A stretch of 64,000 nt of DNA, from the NCBI GenBank assembly GCA_029255685.2, contig CM055317.2, positions 74,575,460 to 74,639,459 of the forward strand, in the 5' to 3' direction. This document shows, one piece after another, positions 30,801 through 39,350 of this stretch (positions are counted from its first letter, which is position 1; every line of letters starts with the position of its first letter). Position numbers and translations under genes: made by a program. The notes beneath the pieces were generated by a model that searched no databases, was not told where the DNA came from, and saw only the letters and a program-made list of their open reading frames with translations. This stretch comes from Silene conica. Its lineage: Eukaryota; Streptophyta; Magnoliopsida; Caryophyllales; Caryophyllaceae.

Positions 30801-33303
30801 TGCCATATTTTACCTAATTTCCTATTATAAAAAAAATCAAATGTTATTATATATTTTATAAATATATATACAAATTTTATATAAAAATTATAATATTTGG
30901 GGTTTTATAATAATTATAATTTATCATCTTCTATAATTTAAAAATTAAGTACACAATCCCGTGAATTTTCACGAGTTTTACACTAGTATAAGTTTAATGA
31001 GCTACTCCAAGGTCGTCATTAATTCACTTAATTACTATGATTCATTCAATGATAGTTCTACATTAATCCATAGACTCTTAACCTCTTACTATTCCTAAAA
31101 CAATAGGTTCGATTTGTTATTCTGGATCTAAATGTGTGGCGAAGATAACATAAATACCCTTAAAATTAACATGAATGTAACATTATAACGTCATAAAAAA
31201 CCCACAAACTAAAAAGTAAATGTAAAAGATTAATAAACGGAGGGAGTATAATTTTGGAGTTGCAATGTAAATTTATTAGTTTTTAATTTAATAGTCTTAA
31301 ACTTTTTCACGTAAATATCAAGCAACGAAACTTAAAAATATAGCTGATTCAATATCTGATAGAGCTATTGTTGTTTTGATTATAGATGAGAGATAATTAC
31401 ATAAGAGAAATTGTATTATTGAAGTTGGGTTTACATCATATATGGTGTAGTATTTATAATACCTCACAATTAAATCACTTAACCCTAATAGGCCTCTGGA
31501 TCTAATATTCTAATTGTTTGTCTTTGTGGATCTACAAGTTCCTTTAGATTTACTTGTTCTATAAATGACCTCTTGTCTTTTTAGTTGCCGGTGACAAATT
31601 GTGAATAATGTTTTTATCTAATGTCCTTAACTAAGATTACGAGGTAATGAAGCTGGAGAGGGGCCGGGCTAGTTTAGATGATCGCTTCCGTTAAACAATA
31701 AAAAGTTAAAATTTTGATTGTTATATTTCCCCTTTTATCTATTGCACGTTATTTCGTTTTCGCTAAAATATATGGTCTGTAACATCAAATTCTGGCTAAA
31801 CCACTAGGACAACCTACCCTTCTCCTTTGTTAAGCCGACGTTCAGCTCTGTTCAGCCTCAAACATTACTCCGTATTAACACAATTTACCATTGATTTCTT
31901 AGATTTGACATCATCCGTATATGATTGCGACGTAGTAACTAATTTAATGTCTTCACTCTTCACATGTTATATGTTCATCAGTTTGGATTTACATGCGTTA
32001 ATCAATATTATGTCCAAAAAATAAACGGTGTCGTCGGTTTTAAGAATTTATATTATAATTAGGGGTTGTTTGGTTGCCCACTAAATAATATAGGGATTTA
32101 AATGCACGGGAATTGTAAAAGTGACGTTTTGTTTGGTTACCCTAATTCACATGAATTTTGAAGTGACTTACATAAGTCCCCTAAGTAGATGATAATGTGT
32201 ATCTGAATTGCGCTCCCTACATCACAAATTCACAACCAAACAATATTTTCTAATTCACAAACACTGAACAACAATTGTTTACTAGAGGTATTTAGCCCTT
32301 GGCCTTAGACAAGGAAAACCTACACCCAACCACTAGACCAACATAGTTATTATGTTCATTAATTACACAAAATTATTTTTATTTTTTAACAAATGAGGCG
32401 CGAGTGTATCCGTGCACCCCTCCCTATACGCCTTCGATACTAACCAGCATGTATCATGCAAGCGCAATTCACGGGGTTACCCTCACTGGAAGATATGTGG
32501 TCAAGTCTCATTATTTAGGGAGATTCGAACCCAGGATCTTGCAGTCCATCCTTTAAAAATTCCGTATTTTTTATGTGCTTAATTAATTATTTGATTTTTG
32601 GATTTATTTTTGTAAATTTTTATTGAGACACATTTTTTTCGTGTTTCTGTTATAGGATTTATTCTCAGCCGGAACAGACACATCATCTAGTACAACAGAA
32701 TGGGCCATAGCAGAACTAATTCGTCATCCTAAAATTTTAGCCCAAGTCAAACAAGAAATGGATACAGTAGTGGGCCGAGACCGACTAGTAACTGAAGCAG
32801 ACATACCGAACCTAACCTACTTCCAAGCTGTGATCAAAGAGGTATTCCGTCTTCACCCGTCCACACCACTATCATTGCCTCGTATGGCGGCCGAATCATG
32901 TGAAATAAACGGCTATCACATTCCCAAAAACACTACATTATTAGTTAACGTATGGGCCATTGCTCGTGACCCGGATATGTGGGCTGATCCGTTAGAATTT
33001 CAACCCGAAAGGTTCCTTCCGAGCGGAGAAAAGCCCGGAGTGGACGTTAAGGGAAATGATTTTGAGCTAATTCCGTTTGGAGCGGGTCGAAGAATTTGTG
33101 CTGGGCTGAGTTTGGGCCTGCGAATGGTCCAGTTGTTAACCGCCACTTTGGTCCATGCATATGAATGGAACTTAGCTGATGGGCTTATGGTTGAGAAGCT
33201 CAATATGGAAGAGGCTTATGGGCTGACATTACAAAGAAAAGAGCCCCTAATGGTTCACCCGGTTCGTCGGCTGTCGGCCGATGCTTATGGCACGACAAGT
33301 TAA
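24884..33303 (+). CDS. F3'H: Flavonoid 3'-hydroxylase (cytochrome P450 CYP75B)
   Basis: Exons 24884-25336, 26598-27038 and 32656-33303, joined in phase 0 with GT-AG borders (CAG/GTACGT, TTAG/GAG, CTG/GTAATT, ATAG/GAT), give 513 aa, the usual F3'H length. It is an ER-anchored monooxygenase that adds the 3'-hydroxyl to the flavonoid B ring (naringenin to eriodictyol, dihydrokaempferol to dihydroquercetin), steering pigment towards cyanidin and quercetin. Visible motifs: hydrophobic anchor 1-25, PPGP 35-38, VVVAAS 78-83 (F3'H-specific), I-helix AGTDTS 303-308, ExxR E360-R363, SGEK where most F3'Hs have GGEK, VDVKG, heme loop FGAGRRICAG 439-448 with Cys446, and YGLTLQR near the C-terminus, where Thr is typical of F3'H rather than F3'5'H. 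No frame damage is seen. Intron 2 is 5617 bp and packed with transposon sequence. Confidence 0.95.
25337..26597 (+). other. F3'H intron 1 (1261 bp) with a degenerate MITE
   Basis: GT-AG intron. Two similar segments (about 25395-25520 and 25590-25720, sharing AACTCGTAACTTTTTTAAAA and ATTTTATCGAGTGTTAT) are an old direct duplication. At about 25861-26045 lies a degenerate relative of the 9-bp-TSD MITE family, ending GTCACAAATGAAAATTTGTG. Confidence 0.65.
27115..27460. repeat. Degenerate direct repeat in F3'H intron 2
   Basis: The segments 27115-27220 and 27345-27455 share TTGCAAAATGT, TAGCGACCACTTT and TGGTCACTGTTTA in the same order, about 230 bp apart. The second sits next to AGCAGGGCCGGCCC. 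Confidence 0.6.
28474..28734. mobile_element. Stowaway-type MITE in F3'H intron 2
   Basis: A 257-bp element (28476-28732) with TIRs CTCCCTCCGTCTCAGCAGAT and the reverse complement of CCGTTGAGACGGAGGGA, flanked by TA on both sides. CTCCCTCCGTY ends with TA duplications define Stowaway (Tc1/Mariner-derived) MITEs. Confidence 0.9.
29091..29304 (-). mobile_element. MITE of the 9-bp-TSD family, intron 2
   Basis: 196 bp (29100-29295) with the exact 9-bp duplication ATTCATTTT (29091-29099 and 29296-29304). Ends: CACAAATTCTCATTTGTGAC and the reverse complement of GTCACAAGTAAAACTTAC. Internal phrases (TCACAAAATATCCGTCACAA, CATGTGGTCCCC) are shared with the copies at 43843, 52991 and 56113, here in reverse orientation. 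Confidence 0.88.
29366..29712. repeat. Unclassified repeat with GGCGGACC/TCCGCCC ends
   Basis: It begins GGTGGCGGACCTAGG and shows TCCGCCCTTGATCAACAAGT twice, at 29604-29624 and 29690-29710. The inverted GGCGGACC/GGATCCGCC ends suggest a degraded hAT-like insertion; the doubled right end is unexplained. Confidence 0.45.
30223..30386 (-). mobile_element. Shorter member of the 9-bp-TSD MITE family, intron 2
   Basis: The element 30232-30377 starts CACAAATTCTCGTTTGTGAC and ends with GAGAGACTTACTC. Flanks ATCCCGATC and ATCTCGATT agree at 7 of 9 positions, a decayed target duplication. Confidence 0.6.
30955..30987 (+). mobile_element. Helitron 3' terminus in F3'H intron 2
   Basis: An imperfect hairpin CCCGTGAATTTTCACGAG (30958-30975) is followed 7 nt later by CTAG (30983-30986) and then T. 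A 3' hairpin plus CTRR end abutting T is the Helitron signature. The 5' TC end was not found, so the element's extent is unknown. Confidence 0.6.
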
Positions 33304-33890
33304 AAAAAAAATCAAGTGATTTTCAGCTGTTGGCCAGTGCTTGTAGCACGGCCGACAACACGACAAATTCAGGAAAATTAAATGGTTATTGGATTCAGAT
33401 CAAATTTTAGAGTGCACGGATTATAATTCAAAAGTCGTAGAAGGATCCGATCACTACTCGTTGGTCTATGTCTATGGTATCGTATTGGTACGATTGAGTG
33501 CCCGTATTTGGCCAGTTTGTGAGAATTTCATTTTTTTAAATTGTAATAAGTGGTTAGTAAATATTAGTTATGTTTTTTCTGATTGTGAAGTGTTAATGAA
33601 CATGTGTGAGTTGGTAAGAAAAAGATTGAGTAATTTGTCATTCTCAAAGTTGCAGCAAAAATCAGATTTCACTAAGATTATACTCCGTAATCATAGGTAA
33701 TTTAATAAAACCGCTTGTTACAATATGTTCTCAAGATAACAAAGGCAACAATACCACAACATTCATACGATAACAAAATAATCCGATTTTTAAATTCTAC
33801 TTCATATCTTAGCTATATGAGGATGATGAATTGTTGTTCCGACAACATGAACCCAATGACTTGCTTTATTTACGCTGTTTCAAATTAAAA
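33304..33890 (+). other. F3'H 3' flank with partial copy of the last-exon end
   Basis: Probable 3' UTR. At about 33326-33371 the phrase AGCTGTTGGCCAGTGCTTGT followed by AGCACG...CACGACAAAT resembles the end of the coding region (GGCTGTCGGCCGATGCTTAT, 33269 on), a diverged local duplication about 58 bp downstream. No further gene. Confidence 0.55.
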
Positions 33891-36372
33891 TCTTATCTAT
33901 ATAATTGCTGAATCATTTCTCAAGCTCTGGTTGAGCCACGTCATCAACCCAGGCTTTATTTTATTTTTAGTTTTTAAATTTCACTCAGGTGGGTCCCGCA
34001 TAATTTATGATGAATTTCCTGCAACATAACCACCTAATATTCTACATATTCTAAATAAATGCCTAATATCGTATATTCAGAAATATTACGAACAATTTTA
34101 TATAAATCATGAATTTAAATAATTAGAAATACACATTATCTGCGTGATAAATAGACAACAATTTAAAACAACATTAAAATAACGTAATATTCATATACCA
34201 CCATTTCCAATTTCCTAATACGAGACAATTTAAATCTATCTCTATAAAAGGAGTAGAATTTAACTCATTCTGATTGGTTCATTGAAATAAGAAAAAAAAA
34301 ACTACCTACTAACTTTAGTTTGATTTAATTTCCCTCTCTCCTAAATTCAGAATTTTTATTCCTAACTATGTAATCGATTGTAGTACTACATTTCGTCATT
34401 GTATAATAAAATACGATACGATTAAATTATGTCATCGAAAATATAAATAACAGTATACAACGTTTCAATAAAATACGATATTAAACGGTCCAAATATGCT
34501 TCAAGTCAACTAAAAGTTATTCATGTGGGGATATTACGTTTATTAATCAGGTTGCATATTAATGATTACTGATAATACTAATTATAATACTAATACTAAT
34601 AAAATACTGGAAATAAACTGAAAATCTGAAAATTATAATTTTATTATGCTTAAAAAACTGCAAATTAATCTTATTCGATCATGTAGATCTACTCCTAAGA
34701 GGTTGAGACGATATTGATAATAATCAAATAATTGACACACAAGTAGGTAATAAAAAAACACGGGATCAATATCTCGAAAAAAATCCGTTAATTCTGAAAC
34801 CATAACAAATAAAATTTGTCCTTTACATTAGTAATGAAATAGGTCGGATTTTATAGCAAAAAAATGGTTTATTTTTGTAATTCATGATTTATAATAATTT
34901 ATATATTATCTACTTAATTTTTATTTTGAACTATATTTGTATTAATTAGTCGCGTATTTATGAGTAACCAATATTTAAAAACATAACCGTACATTTGTTG
35001 TACGAGTATAAAACTAGTTAGACAACAATATAAATAATTAAAATACACATTATGATTAATACCAATTTACAACCATAAAAAACGAACATACAAAATTTAA
35101 AACACGATTAGAATAACGTAATATTAATATACAACCAGGAACAATGTACAAATTCAAATATTTTACGAAAATCAAATTATAAATAACACCGTTAAAACTA
35201 AAACTTAAAATCAAATATATTCGATATAAACTACCAGCCGCCATTCCATTTTCGAAAAGGTGACAATGATAGGCTACCGGGAACATTCCGCTACGACAAA
35301 TCCGTTACAATGGCAAGAATATTCGTCATGTCAATCGATTGTCAATTCTACAAATGGCCACTATTCCGAAATAAAATCAAGGGCCACGTTTTCCGAATTT
35401 CAATATGGGCCAACCAACAACCTCAACCCACTGAAATCTGCCAGCCTCATTGAAAATTTAAAAGAAAAGAAAAGGAAATTGGGAATGGTAATAACTAATA
35501 TGACATTAAGCATACCGAAATTTGGCGAAAACATCTTTGTACAATTTGTGTTCTGTGAATATTGCAATGAATAGTTGTTTGCCAGACATTTGTGGGAAAA
35601 ATAAAAAGAAGAGATTAGAACCACCGCAATCTTAAATCTCTCGCAATACATATTACAGAATATTATTTAATCTTTCAAATGCAGTAAACGCACTCACCAA
35701 CTCCAAAATTACTTCATCATCAATTGAAAATTTATAATGCATTATTCAGGTTTGTAGAACAATTAGATTCGATTTTAGAGAAGAAAAGGGATTAATTGTC
35801 TAGGTTTAGGGAAAGGGTATAATACGGAAAGTTAATGAAAAAGTGTATGTGAAAGAGTAAAATTCGAATGTGAAAAACACTACAAAAATAACGCGATATA
35901 CTAACGGAATAACTGACGGAGTTTTTTTCCGTCATATTTTTTTAGTTAATTGACGGATTACTGACGGAATACTGACGGACGTGTTTCCTGACGGAAAATC
36001 CGTCAGATAAATCTGGCGCGTTAACCAAAGTCAATGGCGGTAAAAATTACTGACGGAAAATCCGTCAGGATTCGTCAGATAACATTGGAGTTACTATTAG
36101 TCGTCAACAAATTTTTACGTAGATGCACAATGTTACTCCTCATATATTTTTTAACTCGGCAAAGTTAATCGAATTGAACTAACTGAAAAAATCATAAACT
36201 AATCGCTATTTTAAAATAAAAAAACAAATTACATCCGCATTGGTGTTTAATTAATTTGTAACAATTATGAAAATAATAATGTCAATTTATATTCTCATTA
36301 TTTTAAACAAATTTCAAAAATATTTGAATTTTAATAAACAACCCGTGCATTTTTGCACGGGTTTAACACTAG
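33891..36372 (+). mobile_element. Two Helitron-like elements, probably nested
   Basis: Two 5'-type ends (TCTTATCTATATAATTGCTG at 33891 and TCTATCTCTATAAAAGGAG at 34235, each preceded by A) and two 3'-type ends lie in this order. The first 3' end is a hairpin CCGTACA...TGTACGAG (34987-35006) with CTAG at 35014-35017. The second is a perfect 9-bp hairpin ACCCGTGCA/TGCACGGGT (36341-36362) with CTAG at 36369-36372. Both are followed by T. The simplest reading is an inner element 34235-35017 inside an outer one 33891-36372. The segments 34110-34210 and 35030-35130 share sequence. No Rep/helicase gene, so non-autonomous. Confidence 0.6.
35878..36126. mobile_element. Probable CACTA (EnSpm) remnant
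   Basis: It starts CACTACAAAAATAACGCG, the canonical CACTA terminus, followed by many subterminal copies of TGACGGAA/TCCGTCAG in both orientations. The right end (ATTTTTACGTAGATG near 36112-36126) is only a weak match to the inverted terminus, so the right boundary is uncertain. Confidence 0.55.
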
Positions 36373-36789
36373 TTATTCATAAATTGTTTAAAAACACCAT
36401 AATAAAATCATAAAAATGATTCTGACAAAGGATTTTAATTGATGTTTAATTTTAAAAATTAAAAATAAAGAAATAAACAAAGAGATATACAAAAATAAAT
36501 CAAATTCCTTTATTTGAAAACATTGTTTAGCTTCTTGAACCACAACATACCTTTCTTCAATATCCATCCTATTAATCATCGAGGACCACCACAGTCACCC
36601 GTCACCATAGTTCTCGTTCTCCAATGGCGACTATGGCCGACCACCCCATCACACCATTGTTGTGACCCATAAGGCCATGCTCCCTGACCTCTTTTGTTTG
36701 AACATATTCCAATTTTTATACTAAATACATATTTGTATATTTCAGTTTTATTTCACGAAGTTCATTCTAATTTAACAAAAAAAAAAACT
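36373..36789. other. Intergenic
   Basis: A/T-rich on the left, then a short GC-richer stretch (36575-36690) rich in CACCACA-like repeats. No gene. Confidence 0.5.
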
Positions 36790-37077
36790 ACTCGCTCCTA
36801 TTCAAGATAACTGTTTCATTGCTTATTTTCGTCTATTTATTATAATGTCTCATTGTCCATTTTTAGTAAATGTTTATACTTATTTTAATCACTTTAACCC
36901 ACAACAATTTCTCACAGCACTATTTATTTTAATCACCTCTACTCACAATAATAATCAATAATATCTTACCTCGCTCCAATCTTCCTACCCCACACATTAC
37001 TTTACAATAAACAAATAAATTCCTTAATTCTTGTGCCAAACCGACAATGAGACGTTTATCTTGAATAGGAGGGAGTA
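36790..37077. mobile_element. Stowaway-like MITE upstream of the NKAP-like gene
   Basis: A 284-bp element (36792-37075) with inverted ends CTCGCTCCTATTCAAGATAA and the reverse complement of TTATCTTGAATAGGAGGGAG, flanked by TA on both sides. Confidence 0.8.
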
Positions 37078-37616
37078 CTATATTATTATTATTTATTTAT
37101 TATTATTATTATTTTGTCATTGTTAATTTGTTATTGTTCTTAATTTAGTTAAATTGATTTTTTTTGGTTACGACTTACGAGTGAAGCCGCATACGCTACC
37201 TTCGAATAAATCCGCGGGTACATGTGATAGCCTGCAAACCAAATACACCAGGTAAACCACCCGAGGGTAACATACTCGAAGTCTATTTAGACATGAACTC
37301 GGACCAAGAATACTTAAACCCGAATCTCTTAGCCTAATGGTAAAATAGTGGTTAAATTAAATTGATGTTCAGTTAATTAATCATTTCAACCTAGTGACCA
37401 CGATTTAATTTAAAAAAAATCGAGTTAAGAAGATCCTAATAAGATTAGGAGTAAACCACTTAGTAGACGAATGACTACCTGAGACATAACTTAAGTACTG
37501 ATACGATTATTCTTCAACATAACGTATACGCCCAAACCTTATATTTTTCGATTCCCTCTCCTCATCCATATTTTCCCCAATTTTCAAATCCCAGAAAACC
37601 CTAAATCGCACAATCC
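37078..37616 (+). promoter_or_regulatory. 5' flank of the NKAP-like gene
   Basis: A trinucleotide ATT run (about 37080-37115), then an interspersed repeat (37165-37340) whose phrase on loss of reading is not coding, then a pyrimidine-rich leader (TTCCCTCTCCTCATCC, 37551-37566) just before the ATG. No TATA box at a useful distance, as in many housekeeping genes. Confidence 0.45.
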
Positions 37617-39350
37617 ATGGCGATTTCCGACCGTCGCAACGGTCGTTACTCACCGAAATCTGACGATTCACGCGACATACGCCGGCATCATCGCAGCCGG
37701 AGTCCATCATACGCGCGACATTCTCCAGAACTCCGTCGCCGTCGAAATCCTAGCCGCAGCCGAACTCCTCCGCGGCCACCATCTGATGGTTCACGTGACA
37801 TACGCCGCCGTCAACGCAGCCGCAGTCCGTTATACGCGCGATACTCTCCTGAACTCCACCGTCGTCGAAAACCTAGCCGAAGCCGAACTCCTCCTCCGCC
37901 TCCACCGGACGCTTCACGCGACATACGCCGTCGCAGTCCGTCATACGCACGATATTCTCCTGAACTCCACCGTCGTCGAAACCCTAGTCGCAGCCGAACT
38001 CCGCCACTTCCGCCACCGCCGCCATATCGCAAACCCTTGCCTGTTAGAGATAATTACAATAATCGACGTGATAGAGGTAATTACGGTAGAGTTCCTGATA
38101 ATGAATCCGATGAAGAATTGCGTGATCTGAGTTTCGAGGAATATCGTCGTCTTAAACGTCAGAAATTACGCCGTGATTCTAGGCATTGTATTTGGCAAGT
38201 TACTCCTAGTCCTCCTAGATCTCAAAAAGACGCATCTCGTGATGATTTTGACGAAAATCAAGATGATGCTCATGATGATGATGATGTGATTCCTCCTAGG
38301 TCAGGTTCGGGTTCTGGTTCTGGTTCAGGTTCGGACTCACGAGTGAAGAGTAGAGGAAAGAAGAGTTCTAGGGCTAGGGTTAAGAAATCTGAGAGTGATT
38401 CAGATTCGGGTACGGATAGCGAGTCTGGTTCGGAAGAGGAATCTGATAGTAGGAAGAGAACTAGGAAGAGAAGGAATAAGAGTAAGAAGAGTTCGAGGTC
38501 GCGGTCGAGGAGAAAGAGTAGTAGGAAATCCTCTGATTCTGAGGATGATGATGAGAGTGAAGATGGGGATGATTCAAGTGAGGAAGATAGGAAGAAGAGG
38601 AAGTCGAAATCGAAGAGAGGTAGCAGTGGAAGGAGGAAAAAGAGTAGTAGTAAGAGGAGGAAGAGGAGAAGAAGCAGTAAGAGTGAAACGGAAGATGAGA
38701 GTGAAACGGAAGATGAGAGGAGGAGGAAGAGGAATAAGAAGAAGGTGGTTCGAGAATCCAGTGAGGAGGATAGTGATAGTGGTAAAGGGAAGAGCGAGTT
38801 GGAGATTGATGAGACTGGTTTGAAGATTGTTGAAACGGATAATGTGGATGATGATGATGAGATTAATCCTGAGGTGTTGAAGTTTAAGGTAATGTTGGAA
38901 GCTCAGAAAATGGAGGCTGCCATGGTGAATGAGCCGCTTGTGGGCCCACAACCCTTGCCAAAGGCAGAAGGGCATATTAGCTATGGTGGTGCGCTTAGGC
39001 CGGGTGAAGGTGATGCTATCGCGCAGTATGTGCAGCAAGGGAAGCGTATCCCACGTCGTGGAGAAGTGGGTCTTTCGGCTGATGAAATTTCGAAATTTGA
39101 GGATCTTGGGTATGTGATGAGTGGTAGTAGGCATCAAAGGATGAATGCCATTCGTATTAGGAAGGAAAACCAGGTTTATAGTGCTGAAGATAAGAGAGCT
39201 CTTGCAATGTATAACTTTGAAGAAAAGGCTAAGCGCGAGGGTAAAGTTATGACTGATCTTAAGAGACTTGTGCAACGTACTATTGGGCAGGATGTTGCTC
39301 CTAATCACGACCCTTTCGGTGCTAAAGATGAAGGCGATGTGGAACCGTAG
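37617..39350 (+). CDS. MAS2: NKAP-family nuclear RS-rich protein (Arabidopsis MAS2-like)
   Basis: Single exon, 577 aa. Residues 1-140 are Arg/Ser/Pro-rich with three tandem 41-residue units (18-58, 59-99, 100-136), each of the form SRDIRR...RSRSP.YAR.SPEL..RR.PSRSRTPP. The middle is charged: Ser-Gly repeats near 234-242, then alternating KR/SS and DE-rich blocks typical of low-complexity splicing-related proteins. The conserved SynMuv/NKAP domain fills about 465-565: PGEGDAIAQYVQQGKRIPRR, GEVGLSADEI, GYVMSGSRHQRMNAIRIRKE, NQVYSAEDKRALAMYNFEEK. The family acts in the nucleus in mRNA splicing; MAS2 of Arabidopsis is also a negative regulator of 45S rRNA genes. The start fits with a C at -1 (CCATGG context). 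Confidence 0.92.
   Translation: MAISDRRNGRYSPKSDDSRDIRRHHRSRSPSYARHSPELRRRRNPSRSRTPPRPPSDGSRDIRRRQRSRSPLYARYSPELHRRRKPSRSRTPPPPPPDASRDIRRRSPSYARYSPELHRRRNPSRSRTPPLPPPPPYRKPLPVRDNYNNRRDRGNYGRVPDNESDEELRDLSFEEYRRLKRQKLRRDSRHCIWQVTPSPPRSQKDASRDDFDENQDDAHDDDDVIPPRSGSGSGSGSGSDSRVKSRGKKSSRARVKKSESDSDSGTDSESGSEEESDSRKRTRKRRNKSKKSSRSRSRRKSSRKSSDSEDDDESEDGDDSSEEDRKKRKSKSKRGSSGRRKKSSSKRRKRRRSSKSETEDESETEDERRRKRNKKKVVRESSEEDSDSGKGKSELEIDETGLKIVETDNVDDDDEINPEVLKFKVMLEAQKMEAAMVNEPLVGPQPLPKAEGHISYGGALRPGEGDAIAQYVQQGKRIPRRGEVGLSADEISKFEDLGYVMSGSRHQRMNAIRIRKENQVYSAEDKRALAMYNFEEKAKREGKVMTDLKRLVQRTIGQDVAPNHDPFGAKDEGDVEP
37668..38026 (+). repeat. Three 123-bp coding tandem repeats in the NKAP-like gene
   Basis: Units begin at 37668, 37791 and 37914. 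The third lacks 12 bp (four codons). Conserved phrases GACATACGCCG and CCGAACTCC recur at the 123-bp period. The repeats add RS/RSP content; unit number may vary between alleles. Confidence 0.85.

Larger units (their letters stand above)
27039..32655 (+). other. F3'H intron 2 (5617 bp), transposon-rich
   Basis: GT-AG intron between exons 2 and 3. Contents from 5' to 3': an old ~230-bp-offset direct repeat (27115-27460), a Stowaway MITE, a 196-bp MITE with 9-bp TSD, a repeat around GGCGGACC/TCCGCCC, a second member of that MITE family, a Helitron 3' end at 30986, a Stowaway fragment near 31240, and a TTGTTTGGTTG inverted-repeat segment at about 32063-32256. No ORF of note. Confidence 0.8.
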
